Shown: positions 16,001-25,386, counted from the stretch's first letter. The stretch: DNA of 26,853 bases from JAZKBN01 sp040388605 (GCA_040388605.1 JAZKBN010000061.1:1-26853); one strand, 5' to 3'. Numbers and translations: made by a program. Notes: generated by a model not told the origin, from the sequence alone.

Positions 16001-16505
16001 AACTGTAAACCGCATTAACATCAGCTGGGAAAACGCGAACGCAAAAAACTACACCCTGTCCGGCTCCCTGAACGGGACCACATGGACACAGTTTGCAGCC
16101 AAGACCAATATGCCCGCAGGTCCGCGCACAGATATTATAGATACACTGAACCGCATTTTCAGGTACATAAAGCTGAACGGAACTGTACGCAATACGCAAT
16201 GGGGTTATTCCATTTACGAATTCGAGGTTTGCGGACGCGCACTTGAAGTTCCGCAGGGCATTGAAACGCAATTAGGCAATGCGCCTGAAACAGAAATTTA
16301 CCCGGTACCCGCAAGCAGCTTTGTAAACATCAGCAGCCAAAAACCTGCCGACTATACCCTCAGCGATATGCAGGGCAGGGTTTTACACCAGGGCAGGCTG
16401 AACGCCGGCAACAACAATATAGATATCAGGGGCATGGCCGCGGGCGTTTATATAGCCAGGATTGGCAACTCGGTGCATAAGCTGGTGGTAGAGGAAGGAA
16501 AATAA
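13092..16505 (+). CDS. GH81 endo-beta-1,3-glucanase with two discoidin-like modules and T9SS tail
   Basis: 1137 aa from ATG 13092. A longer frame begins with TTG at 13038, but only the ATG puts the signal peptide (YYWWPAAAIMLLCAWGNARAQ) at the N-terminus. The GH81 fold starts near residue 74 (PIPTNDWWTDL). Catalytic signatures are clear: TDNHFHYGY with Asp594, and NNQESTSES with Glu668 and Glu672, the acid and paired glutamates of this family. These enzymes cut beta-1,3-glucans such as laminarin or fungal wall glucan. Two F5/8C (discoidin, carbohydrate-binding) modules are present. A normal one lies at ~932-1048; an internal one (~238-362) is inserted in the N-terminal beta-sandwich with its halves in reversed order. 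The T9SS tail starts ~1065 (IYPVPASSFVNIS...GVYIARIG...KLVVEEGK), indicating secretion to the cell surface. Confidence 0.92.
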   Translation: MFSSKYYWWPAAAIMLLCAWGNARAQVAVPAGAGSYASFPPQSENTDDWNNDGLGDLYQFVYDRPIYVANNRRRSPIPTNDWWTDLIVSGKNCGMLWAYPLSVDPDVNGTKIFFANSFNAEGTNLNNGGYMQVKSEGYTVTKSFAKDWSDWGLTMSMWDSVNNKNIDVTMAHGVPYMWFETKGLSPEFSFGSGAAYLNAAGTGITMPANNSFVVQTDGRYFGVHLPGNTTAEIQGQQFVKIDLGSVQNLSKLKLNWENAYGKGYFFAVSNDDVTYNTVATVTNGDGGIDSLMFNTSGRYVKLGLTERGTIFAFSLYEMRVYNGATLLSQGKPVTVSSTQSPWAFTNVNDGNLNSRWASDGSQVERLVLNTNGTDSYFVVSALPNPAALTSYETYAFNKVTGTKVSWNYDILQGKVSSTWNISTKNLKGLPSGSTMQGFLPHLYLGAANNVNFSANSYLSPRGTMKTAIGSSFTFTYDFTGIVPSFNAPYSNTANAHPYKANPMFDMLTKFSKKTDYGSDTYWGGKDLVNFAKFTLMAKELNHQAYPTLKAKAREALVNWLTYTPGETDKFFARYDRWGACVGFNESYGSASFTDNHFHYGYLITAAAMYGTIDPEFITQYGPMLKIVAKQYANYDRADTTLPFMRTFDPWIGHSYAGGTGSAGGNNQESTSESMQAWIGLFLLGDIMGDADMRAAGAFGYSSESNATLEYWFDWRERNLPPAYAHNMVGILSNSGFAYGTFFSGSPLHIHAIQYLPVNPGFKYLARDSTWAAREYADMMRECAAVDNRQSELDFGDDWAHVALGFRQLFDPGYVAAFMETNLALPTSDPRYIMDYDVAGMTYYYTHARQNLGKYSFQYRTDFPTSSVFENAAGGFGYAVAYNPATTEKVCHVFNTAGSVVASFTVPARTLLTYPSLPTTPLPTGCYGLSPTGASASSGNASLAIDGNTGSRWESSFADPQSITIDLGVPATVNRINISWENANAKNYTLSGSLNGTTWTQFAAKTNMPAGPRTDIIDTLNRIFRYIKLNGTVRNTQWGYSIYEFEVCGRALEVPQGIETQLGNAPETEIYPVPASSFVNISSQKPADYTLSDMQGRVLHQGRLNAGNNNIDIRGMAAGVYIARIGNSVHKLVVEEGK

Positions 16506-16540
16506 ACTGTATGCTTATTGGCTTTTAAAATTTGAACTGC

Positions 16541-16659
16541 CACTTTGCAATTGTTTGGCCGCTGTTGCTGAAATAACAACTTTAACGAAGGCCGGGGCGC
16601 CCTGCCTGGGTGCTCTGCCTTCTTAAAGTTCTAACAACAGCATGTAAGGCAGCAAAGTG
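16541..16659. repeat. Imperfect ~120-nt inverted repeat (cruciform/structured RNA candidate)
   Basis: Three nested matching arms are visible: CACTTTGC (16541-16548) with GCAAAGTG (16652-16659); GCTGTTG (16561-16567) with CAACAGC (16635-16641); and AACTTTAA-C-GAAGG (16578-16591) with CCTTCTTAAAGTT (16618-16630). An apical mini-stem GCGCCC / GGGTGC closes it. It starts 36 nt after the GH81 stop. It could be an extended transcript-end structure, a decayed palindromic repeat element, or a structured RNA; I cannot tell which. Confidence 0.6.
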
Positions 16660-17072
16660 CAATTGCTTTGATTTTTGAACTCCGTATTTTTTTAGCCCTT
16701 GTAACTTTTTCGGCACCCTAAATTTACCGACTAATATTCCCTGATTACATAAAACACGGATATACAGACTTGTTTGTACAGATATTCTTTACGGTGAATA
16801 TTTCTCGAAATATTTTTAGCCTGCGCTGAGCAGGCAATTACAGGGGGAAAATTATACCGCACTTTGAATTGTGCTACGAATTAATTTCGGATTAAAATCT
16901 CACTTCTCAAACAGGATACTAACTACCTGCCTGTTACATACTATTATAGAGTACTTAAGCCAACCTGCCTGTAAATTAAAAATCCGACAAAAGTGCAAAA
17001 CGAGGCCAATTAGCACAATCACAAAACTATATTCCCCTGATTGCCATTTTTGTAAAATTTTAAAGGGCAATG

Positions 17073-17101
17073 TTTGACTATTGTAAAATTCATTATATTT
17101 G
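17073..17101 (+). promoter_or_regulatory. Bacteroidota-type promoter candidate for the giant surface protein
   Basis: TTTG (17073-17076) and TATATTTG (17094-17101) are separated by 17 nt. The second matches the Bacteroidota -7 consensus TAnnTTTG exactly. If used, transcription would start near 17107 and leave a leader of about 500 nt before ATG 17611. Confidence 0.55.
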
Positions 17102-17214
17102 TTTCTGTTGAGTTTGTACGGAGTATATCTTTATGTTGCATTTCGCCAGTGCACACAAATCCAACAATCCCTTTATCCGGCATGGCCGGGTATTAAAAAA
17201 AGATTAATTATTAT

Positions 17215-17235
17215 ATCTGCCGGTCGCCGGCAGAT
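17215..17235 (+). other. GC-rich hairpin in the presumed leader
   Basis: ATCTGCCGG and CCGGCAGAT form a perfect 9-bp stem with a TCG loop. No T-run follows, so it is not a classical terminator. It lies about 110 nt downstream of the candidate start site and might affect the long leader. Confidence 0.4.
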
Positions 17236-17610
17236 TAATACTTAATCATACTCGCTGAAATTACCCTGAACCGGTAAAGAAATAAAGGGAACAACTTTAT
17301 GACTCCTGTCACACGGAGCACAATTAATTTTCTTTATCGGAGTAAAATATCATATATGCCCGGCTGCTAAACCCGGGCCAGCGTCATATTTCTGTTACCT
17401 GAAATCTGCTCGGTTTCAGCAATATTCCGCACGCGTTTTTCGTGTGCCGCACCAATAATTACCAACGAAATTTTCCTGAAAAAATCCTGCCTTTTGGGCT
17501 TAAGGATCTGCCTTGCATTTACTGCCGGGCACAGGCTATTGCGTACCCATTATTAGCGTGTACACAATGGTTGAAATTGCAAATTGACTAACTACCCTAA
17601 TCCGTTTCTT

Positions 17611-20600
17611 ATGACAAAATCTGTACGCAATTTAATTCACCGGAAGGTAACCGTTCTGTTGCAGGCCCTTAAAGCCGGTCAGTTGTATGGTTTTCTCTTC
17701 GCGCTCGTCTTTCTTCCGGCACTTTTAGGGAGCCAAAGGGGACACGCGCAAACAACATATCTTTCCGAAGATTTTGAAACAGCATGGACCGGAACCATTG
17801 CCGCGCCAACAGGTTGGACACAAATACGATCAGGAAGCGGTAATACCGGCGCACCAACAGGTGGCGTGCAAACTGACGGAAGAAAAGACTTTCAGCAGGT
17901 TAGTATCAGCGGAACCACTTTTACTGCAAACGGCGTACAAACCGGCGCCATTAATACAACACATTACACCATGCCCCTTGCTTCCTCTTTCAGTGGAAGC
18001 GGAACCGCCTGGTATAATGACTATTACAATGCCACCAACGCCACCACAGCAGGCGCCTTTATAAGAGAGCTGCGATCGCCTGCAGTTAACACAACTTCAA
18101 CAGCTACAGGGTATGTTGCAGGCTCAGAACTGCACGTAACCTTTCTTTATTACTATCCTACCAATACAATGCCATGCTCGCTTATGGTTGCACAGGACGG
18201 TACCAATTTTACGCTGTTGGCAGTGGTGCCCAGCACGGGCACAAACGGCGGGCTTTGCAAAGCCATGGATTATATTATACCGGATGCAAAGCGCGGCACA
18301 GGCATGAAAGTGGAATTTAAGATAGGCGCTTCTTATGGCTCAAGCGATATGTTTATCGATAATTTTAAAATTACCGATAACAACCCCGCAAGCATATTCT
18401 CTACAGCAGGAACTAACCCCAACACCACCACCACTGTACCAAGCGCAACAGATGTCCAGGTTTTCAGGACCGCAATTACAACCGGTGCGGGAATATACGG
18501 AACCTATACGCTTACGGGCCTGAACCTGGGCAGTTTAAACACCAATGATGCTGACGTTACAAATGTTAACCTTTGGACCGGCACATCTGCTGCACCCGTT
18601 ACTAAAATAACAACCGGCACAAAAGTGTTTTCAGGCGGAACTTTAAGTTTTACAGGATTAAGTTCCTCAATTGCCACAGGTTCGGCAAGCACCTATATTT
18701 GGGTTACATATGATCTTAGCAGCACAGCAGCAAACGGCAATCTTGTTGGCGCAAAGTTGCCGGCAGGCGGCTTAACTTTTACAAATACAACCGGTGCTTT
18801 AAGCGCCGGAACACAGCCGTCGGCAGTACAAACAGGCACAACGCGTACTGTTACAGCCCCAATGACATTCAACAGCCAAACAGTTTCAAGACCTGCCACA
18901 GGGCCTGCTTTTAAGGGTTCAAGCTATAAAACGCTTGATGTTACTGTAAATACGAGTACAGGAGGCTCAGTAAACCTGACTGCGCTGAATTTTTCAAACA
19001 CTTCAGGTACAGTTGGCGATATAACATCTGCCAAACTATACTACAGCACCACCAATTTTACCGACAGCACATTAATCGGAACAGTTGCCAACCCCGCAGC
19101 TTCTTTTTCGTTTACACCTACACAGGCGCTGGCACCGGGCAATAATTATTTTCGCCTGAACTACACTGTTTCTGCCACGGCAGTGAACTTTAACGTACTG
19201 AATGCAGCATTTGTAAGCAGTGTAATTGACGGCACAACCCGAACCTGCACCATTAACTGCTCACCGAGCGGTAATTTTTACGCATATTCTGCACTTGCAA
19301 GTTCTGTTACAGAGAATTTCGAAGCAACTATTCCAAATACAGGTTGGTCTGCAGGCACAAGTAACGCAAGCCTTGTATGGAGCAGTATTGTAGGTTCAAG
19401 CGGAACTGCACCTGCGCCGCCGGGTGATGCAACCGGCAGCACAACAGCCCGTACGGCAAGGTTGAATTCGGGCGCCCAAACGGGAACAGCAGATTTAATT
19501 TCTCCGTTGGCTGAGCTCACAAACAGGGGTTCAAACGCGGCTAATATCACTTTCTGGGTTTACAGGGACGCTAATGCAGGTAACTCAGGCGCCAGGGACC
19601 AAATTGAAGTATGGCTGGCAAATACAAAACCTGTTAACGGGGCAGCAATGTCAGCTGCAGACGCAACGCTCTTATATGTTGTTTGCCGAAGCGCAACTCA
19701 GAACACGTTACCTGCAGGTTTACCTACGGGTTCAACAAACAACAACATAACCCCGGGTGTTGCCGGTACAGTTGGCGCAAACAGCTGGAACCAATACACA
19801 GCCGCAATACCGGCCGGTTATACAGGTTCTTACTATGTAGTTTTCAGGGGTGTGGGCATAAGTGCAAGGAACCAATACCTGGACGAAATTTCAATCCCGG
19901 TTTTCCCAACTTATCAAACCTATATTTCATCAACTTCATTGCAGCAAACCGGTGATATAGTACCGGGCACAGCAGCTGTAAATATTTTGCAGATTCCGGT
20001 TGTAACTACGGGTTCTACAAATGCACTATCTGTAAAGGGCTTCAATTTCAGCACAAACGGCTCAACAAATGCTGTAATTGCTGCAAGCGGTTCAGATATT
20101 AGCAGGGCAAGGGTATATTACTCAGGAACCACTTCAACATTTACCGGTCCCGGTCAATCAGGCTCTTCTCAATTCGGCAGCGATGTTACTTCGTCTGCCG
20201 GCACATTTGCAGTAACCGGTACGCAAACACTTGTTCCCGGAACCAATTATTTCTGGCTGGTGTATGATGTATCTGCAGGCGCAACCACAGGTGATGTAAT
20301 AGATGGTGAAGTTACAGACATAACACTTATAGATAATTCAACACCAAGGATACCCACCACCACCGCACCTTCCGGAAACAGGGGTATAACTGCACCTGCA
20401 ACTGTAACAGCGGCATCTGTAAGTCAACTGAGCAATGGGGTTAATGTGAATCCGGGAACAACCGATGTTCAGATGTTAGGCCTTAATTTAACGATTGGCA
20501 CAGGAGCAGCAATACCGCTGAATTCACTTGTATTTAATACAACCTCAGCAACTGCCATAAGTGCATTAACTTCGGCCAAGTTGTATTATACAGCCACAGG

Positions 20601-23600
20601 CAGCACCTTTTCAACAGCAACGCAATTGGGCACAACTGTAACAAGCCTTAGTTCAGGTGCAGATTTTACGTTTACACCAACCACAACGCTTAACCTTGGC
20701 TCCGGCACTTATTATTTTTGGCTGGTATATAATGTAAAAAGCAGCGCATCAACATACGATTTGCTTGATGCTTCTTTAACTAAGTTCACAGCAAACGGAA
20801 TTGATTACAGCGCTTCAGGCAGCCCTGCTGTGGGTACACCCAACCCAACAGGGTACAGGCTGGTTTACAATACATCGCCGCAAACCACCGAAAATTTCAA
20901 TGCCGCCATTCCGAATACCGGCTGGACGGTTTATGGAAGTTCCGCTGACATTACCTGGCAAAATATGGTGGCCAATTCTGTAAGCAACCCAACTATTAAT
21001 GTTGACGGTGCAGGTTCTGCCACGGGCAAAGTAGCATATTTTAACTCGTACGCAGATACTTACCCGGCAGGCACAATTGCCGACCTGGTTTCGCCTGAAC
21101 TCAGCCTAAGCAACCGTGGCGCCAACAATGCCATTGTTAGCTTTTCGACTTACAGAAGTAACGCATTTACGAGCAGCCCTGATTACCTCATGGTTTGGTT
21201 GTCGCCCACAAAGCCGACATCAACAGCTGCATTGCCTGCCGGCTCAACTTTGCTTTATTACATTAATAGAATTAACACTAAAACAGATGCCGTTAGCGGA
21301 ACGCCCACTACTGCAGGTGCAAACAATGGTTTCACACCCACAATAGCAGGTTCTGAAACTGTCGGCTGGCATACTTACAGTGTAAACCTGCCTGCTTCTG
21401 CGGCCGGTTATATAGTTTTCAGGGCTGTTTCCGGTTATGGCGACAATATTGTGCTTGATGAAATTGGCCTTCCTACATTCGAACCGGCCATGGCTTTCAG
21501 CGCGGCATCAACATCGCCTACAAACGCCACGCTACCTTTGGGGGTAACAGGCGCCAGAATGCAACAGGTTAAAATAACGACAACCGGTGTAACCAATGCC
21601 ATTTCGTTAAAAACTTTAAACCTGAGCACTGCAGGTACCACCCTTGCGAGCGATATACTGAACGCCAAAGTTTACTTTACTGGCAACAGCGCAACATTTG
21701 CATCAACAACGCAGTTCGGCAGTACAGTAACCTCCCCGGCTGCAACTTTTGCGGTAAACGGTACCCAGCAACTGCTAACAGGCGACAACTATTTTTGGGT
21801 AACTTATGATGTTACGAGTACCGGGGCTTCACAGGGCAATACAGTAGCCGCAACTATCAGCAGCTATGTACTGAACTCTGCCCCTGTAACCAACGCATCA
21901 ATCAGCGGCGGAACAGCAAGCAGGGTTTTAATGAACCCTATGACCCTCGTGGGAACGCCAACTCTAAGCTATCCTTCTTCTGACCCGCTTTTCAAAGGAA
22001 GCACAGGGAATGTAATTGCCAAACTCGATATTGAAATGAGCACAGGCGCAGCGCTTGACCTGGGTACTTTAACTTTCACCGGCACAGGCTCAACGGCTTT
22101 TAATACCGATGTTGTGGGCGCTAAAATTGTAAGCACCGGCACAAGCGCAACCTACAATGCAGCCACAGCCACAACGCTGGCAACTTTTACTGCTCTGCCC
22201 ATGACCTTTACAGGCGCATATACTCTTTCGGCAGGTCATAATTACTTCTGGCTGTTGTATGATGTAAGCAGCAATGCCGTTCGCGATGATATTTTAGGAA
22301 CCCGCCTTACCTCGGTTAAAATCACGGGCATCAGCCCGGACCCTATTACGGCTGCAACTACTCCAACAGGCACTGCACCTACCATTCAAAACCCGGTATG
22401 CAGCACCGGCCTGCATGTAAGCTCCTGCACCACCACCGGCAACTACATAAAATCTGTAGCTGTGGCAGCTCCGGCCAATTCGCCAAGTACGGTAACTACC
22501 CTTAGCAACAGCAATACAAATTGCCCTGCCGGCTCGGCCGGTTACAGCTATTACCCGCCGTCTGTTACCACAAGTACATTAACTGCAGGCGTAAGCTACA
22601 CAATTTCAGTAACGCCTTCACTGGCAGGTAAAACCATTGGTGTATGGCTCGATGCCGACAGAAACGGAACTTTTGCGGCATCGGAGTACACACAGGTAAC
22701 AGCAGTAAGTGCCGCTAATACAGCAGCCACGGCAAGCTTTACCGTACCAAACCTTGCAACAACAGGTTTGGCCATACTCCGGGTTCGTGTTGAAACCGGG
22801 TTAACAGCAAATGACGCTTGCCTTGCTGTAAGCTCCGGCGAAACAGAAGATTATTTTGTAAGCCTTGTTGCCCCTTCGGCATGCAGCGGCACACCGGTTG
22901 CGGGCACCATTACCGGCCCTGCAACCGGTTGTAACGGCCTCGCGGCTAAATTTACACTAAGCGGGCAAACAACAGGCTATACCGGCCTAAGCTACAAGTG
23001 GAGAAGCTCAACCACTTCCGGCGGTACATTTACTGATATTCAATCGGCTACATCAGCGACCTATACAACGGGCACCACCTTTACGTCTACCACTTATTTC
23101 AAGGCTGCTGTTACCTGTGGAGGCACAACTACAGAAACGCCTGAATTTACCTATACTTTCAACGCTCCTGATTATTCAAGCCTGCCTTATTCACAGGGCT
23201 TTGAAAGCGCATGGGCATCGGAATGCGGGAGCAGCGATGCACCGGATAACTCATGGAGAAGCAGCAGCGCCATAACCGGTGATGCCGCCTGGAAAAGGAA
23301 CGACGACCCGGGCGTTTGGACACCTGCTACTGTAAACGACGGTACCTATTTCCCCTTCGGCTCATCGGGCAGCCACTCGGCGCGCTTCCACTCTTCCACA
23401 ACCTCGGCTGTTTCAAATTTCGACCTTTTTGTTAACCTCGGCTCAGCCGGTTCAGGTGCAAAACGCCTGGCATTCGACTACATTAATACCGACGGCAACG
23501 ACGCTCTCAGCATATTAATTTCAACCAACGGCGGAACAAGCTTTACCGGCATGGGAACGTTTTACACCAATGCCGACTGGACAACCCAAACCGTACTGAT

Positions 23601-25386
23601 ACCCGCAAGCTTTACCGGCAATGCCGTTGTAAGATTCCAGGGACAGGGCCAGCTTGCCGCTGCCAACGGAACAGATATAGGACTTGATAATGTTGAGATC
23701 AGCATTTCGCCGGCGTGTACCCAGCCTTCGGCAGGAACAATTGCCGTTACGCCCCCGGCAAACCCATGCAGCAGCAAAACCTATACATTCACCCTGCATG
23801 ATTACAGCACAGAAGACGGTATAAGCATTCAATGGTGGCGCTCAACCAATAACGGCGTTACATTCAGTAACCTGGGCGCAAGCGCACAAAGCCCTGTGCT
23901 CTTAACTGATGTGCCACTTTCTAACACGCTTTCTAACACGGTAACCAGCTACCTGATAAAAGCAGTGGTTACCTGTGCGAACGGCAGTACCAGCGATGAA
24001 ATAATTCAACAGGTGGTGGTAAGCCCGCCGGCTGCCGGCACTTTACCTGCCACGCAAAGCTTCTGCCTGGGCAAAACAGTTACCCTTACGCCTACAGGTG
24101 CGGCAACCGGCCTTTCTTACCAATGGGAATCTTCGCCTTCCGGCAACGAAGGCACTTGGGTAACTGTGAGCGGTGCAACATCTTTAAGCTATTCATTTAC
24201 CCCTATAGGTTCTTCAACAACCTATTACAGGCTTAAAGTAAGCTGCGGAACCAAGTTCTCATCTACCAACATCCTGGCGCTTGTTCCGGTAACAGCCACT
24301 TACGCTTCGCTGCCGTTTATTGAAAGCTTTGAAAGCACCTGGCAGAGCCGCTGCTCAAACAGGGAAGTACCTTCAGCAAGCTGGTTCCAACTGGCTCCCA
24401 ATGAAGTATCTGACCCGGGAACATCCTGGAGGAGGGACGACGACGGGGTAGCTTCCGGCGGATGGCCGGGCACCGACGGTGCATACTCTCCTGCTGCTTC
24501 ATCAGGCAGCCACTCTGCAAGGTTTGATGTCTATGATGCCCCTGAAAGCTTATCGGCTTCAATGCTGCTTTATTTAAACCTGACCGGGCTTGCATCTAAC
24601 CGCCTGCTCACTTTCGATTATAATAACGAAGACGGAAACGACGATCTCGTGGTTTCAACTTCAACCGATGACGGAACTACCTGGAGCACACAAGGCACCT
24701 TTACCACCACAAACGGCTGGGTAGCTAAGTCAGTAAACCTGAACGGCTTAACTACTGCGAAGCTCATCATTCGCTTTACCGCTACCAGCGATTACGGTGT
24801 TTCTGATATAGGGCTCGACAATGTGGTAGTTGCAGAACCATGTAACGGCGCATTGGCCGGCGATGTTCCGGCTTCGGTTATTTATTGCGGAACAAGCCCT
24901 GCCGTTATAAGTGCTTCAGCCACTGTTTCAAAACCGCTTTCTGCAGGTCCCGGTATTGCTTACCAATGGCAGGTGCGTACATCTGCCTCACCTGAAACAT
25001 GGGCTGATGTTTCAACCGGTACAGGCGGAACAACCATTTCTTATACAACAGCCGGAAGCATGAGCGGAACAGGCTATTACAGGCTGAAAGTTACCTGCAA
25101 CGCTAGCGCAACAGCTTATTCGGATGTTGTTACGGTGAACAAAGCAACTGTAACTCCTGCTGTAGTAACCGCTGCTGCACCTTACGTTATGAGCTTTGAA
25201 AACACCTGGCTTGATGGCTGTGCAAGTCATGACAAACCGGGAGCTGAATGGTTGCAGCTGGCACCTGACTTCTCGTCTGATGCCGGCTCGTCATGGAGAC
25301 GTAACGATGACGGTGCCTCTGCCGGATGGCCGGCAGGCGATGAGCAAACGGAAACAGATCAACCCTGGAGCTTCACCTTAACCTGA
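17611..25386 (+). CDS. Giant modular secreted surface protein, N-terminal portion (frame broken near 25341-25371)
   Basis: I start at ATG 17611; a TTG at 17584 would add nine unneeded residues. The signal peptide (1-46) ends GHA-Q. Modules in order: MAM/choice-of-anchor-like 48-258; two BNR-associated N-terminal-like repeats 260-557; MAM-like 564-768; two BNR-type repeats 769-1084; MAM-like 1092-1291; two BNR-type repeats 1292-1595; a GEVED domain 1596-1755 (ending SSGETEDYFV); then Ig-like and MAM-like modules alternating. BNR-type repeats carry the recurring NYFWLVYDV-type strand. Late MAM-like units carry W(K/R)R-DD and GSHSARF motifs. Composition is rich in Thr, Ser, Ala and Gly, as in surface adhesins. 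The open frame stops at TGA 25384-25386, but the protein sequence clearly continues in another frame. No catalytic site is seen; an adhesion or glycan-binding role is inference. Confidence 0.85.
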   Translation: MTKSVRNLIHRKVTVLLQALKAGQLYGFLFALVFLPALLGSQRGHAQTTYLSEDFETAWTGTIAAPTGWTQIRSGSGNTGAPTGGVQTDGRKDFQQVSISGTTFTANGVQTGAINTTHYTMPLASSFSGSGTAWYNDYYNATNATTAGAFIRELRSPAVNTTSTATGYVAGSELHVTFLYYYPTNTMPCSLMVAQDGTNFTLLAVVPSTGTNGGLCKAMDYIIPDAKRGTGMKVEFKIGASYGSSDMFIDNFKITDNNPASIFSTAGTNPNTTTTVPSATDVQVFRTAITTGAGIYGTYTLTGLNLGSLNTNDADVTNVNLWTGTSAAPVTKITTGTKVFSGGTLSFTGLSSSIATGSASTYIWVTYDLSSTAANGNLVGAKLPAGGLTFTNTTGALSAGTQPSAVQTGTTRTVTAPMTFNSQTVSRPATGPAFKGSSYKTLDVTVNTSTGGSVNLTALNFSNTSGTVGDITSAKLYYSTTNFTDSTLIGTVANPAASFSFTPTQALAPGNNYFRLNYTVSATAVNFNVLNAAFVSSVIDGTTRTCTINCSPSGNFYAYSALASSVTENFEATIPNTGWSAGTSNASLVWSSIVGSSGTAPAPPGDATGSTTARTARLNSGAQTGTADLISPLAELTNRGSNAANITFWVYRDANAGNSGARDQIEVWLANTKPVNGAAMSAADATLLYVVCRSATQNTLPAGLPTGSTNNNITPGVAGTVGANSWNQYTAAIPAGYTGSYYVVFRGVGISARNQYLDEISIPVFPTYQTYISSTSLQQTGDIVPGTAAVNILQIPVVTTGSTNALSVKGFNFSTNGSTNAVIAASGSDISRARVYYSGTTSTFTGPGQSGSSQFGSDVTSSAGTFAVTGTQTLVPGTNYFWLVYDVSAGATTGDVIDGEVTDITLIDNSTPRIPTTTAPSGNRGITAPATVTAASVSQLSNGVNVNPGTTDVQMLGLNLTIGTGAAIPLNSLVFNTTSATAISALTSAKLYYTATGSTFSTATQLGTTVTSLSSGADFTFTPTTTLNLGSGTYYFWLVYNVKSSASTYDLLDASLTKFTANGIDYSASGSPAVGTPNPTGYRLVYNTSPQTTENFNAAIPNTGWTVYGSSADITWQNMVANSVSNPTINVDGAGSATGKVAYFNSYADTYPAGTIADLVSPELSLSNRGANNAIVSFSTYRSNAFTSSPDYLMVWLSPTKPTSTAALPAGSTLLYYINRINTKTDAVSGTPTTAGANNGFTPTIAGSETVGWHTYSVNLPASAAGYIVFRAVSGYGDNIVLDEIGLPTFEPAMAFSAASTSPTNATLPLGVTGARMQQVKITTTGVTNAISLKTLNLSTAGTTLASDILNAKVYFTGNSATFASTTQFGSTVTSPAATFAVNGTQQLLTGDNYFWVTYDVTSTGASQGNTVAATISSYVLNSAPVTNASISGGTASRVLMNPMTLVGTPTLSYPSSDPLFKGSTGNVIAKLDIEMSTGAALDLGTLTFTGTGSTAFNTDVVGAKIVSTGTSATYNAATATTLATFTALPMTFTGAYTLSAGHNYFWLLYDVSSNAVRDDILGTRLTSVKITGISPDPITAATTPTGTAPTIQNPVCSTGLHVSSCTTTGNYIKSVAVAAPANSPSTVTTLSNSNTNCPAGSAGYSYYPPSVTTSTLTAGVSYTISVTPSLAGKTIGVWLDADRNGTFAASEYTQVTAVSAANTAATASFTVPNLATTGLAILRVRVETGLTANDACLAVSSGETEDYFVSLVAPSACSGTPVAGTITGPATGCNGLAAKFTLSGQTTGYTGLSYKWRSSTTSGGTFTDIQSATSATYTTGTTFTSTTYFKAAVTCGGTTTETPEFTYTFNAPDYSSLPYSQGFESAWASECGSSDAPDNSWRSSSAITGDAAWKRNDDPGVWTPATVNDGTYFPFGSSGSHSARFHSSTTSAVSNFDLFVNLGSAGSGAKRLAFDYINTDGNDALSILISTNGGTSFTGMGTFYTNADWTTQTVLIPASFTGNAVVRFQGQGQLAAANGTDIGLDNVEISISPACTQPSAGTIAVTPPANPCSSKTYTFTLHDYSTEDGISIQWWRSTNNGVTFSNLGASAQSPVLLTDVPLSNTLSNTVTSYLIKAVVTCANGSTSDEIIQQVVVSPPAAGTLPATQSFCLGKTVTLTPTGAATGLSYQWESSPSGNEGTWVTVSGATSLSYSFTPIGSSTTYYRLKVSCGTKFSSTNILALVPVTATYASLPFIESFESTWQSRCSNREVPSASWFQLAPNEVSDPGTSWRRDDDGVASGGWPGTDGAYSPAASSGSHSARFDVYDAPESLSASMLLYLNLTGLASNRLLTFDYNNEDGNDDLVVSTSTDDGTTWSTQGTFTTTNGWVAKSVNLNGLTTAKLIIRFTATSDYGVSDIGLDNVVVAEPCNGALAGDVPASVIYCGTSPAVISASATVSKPLSAGPGIAYQWQVRTSASPETWADVSTGTGGTTISYTTAGSMSGTGYYRLKVTCNASATAYSDVVTVNKATVTPAVVTAAAPYVMSFENTWLDGCASHDKPGAEWLQLAPDFSSDAGSSWRRNDDGASAGWPAGDEQTETDQPWSFTLT

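Larger units (their letters stand above)
16506..17610. other. 1.1-kb gene-free region between the GH81 gene and the giant surface protein
   Basis: No convincing ORF on either strand. From 5' to 3' it holds a ~120-nt imperfect inverted repeat (16541-16659), a small hairpin GCCTGC/GCAGGC (16819-16835), the dyad GCAC-N8-GTGC (16859-16874), a good promoter match (17073-17101), and several GC-rich hairpins in the presumed leader (17177-17189, 17215-17235, and GCACGCG-TTTTT-CGTGTGC near 17430-17450). A long structured 5' leader for the gene at 17611 is the simplest reading. Confidence 0.5.

Noticed and set aside
16871..17077. 68-codon GTG-started frame in the gene-free region
   Set aside because: Non-ATG start within a dyad, no recognisable family, biased composition unlike neighbouring genes; likely chance.
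17584..17610. TTG-initiated extension of the giant protein
   Set aside because: ATG 17611 follows shortly and gives a normal signal peptide; nothing supports the extra nine residues.
25196..25381. 61-codon frame spanning the frame break
   Set aside because: It does not match either the upstream or downstream module sequence; it is a chance frame, not the repair frame.
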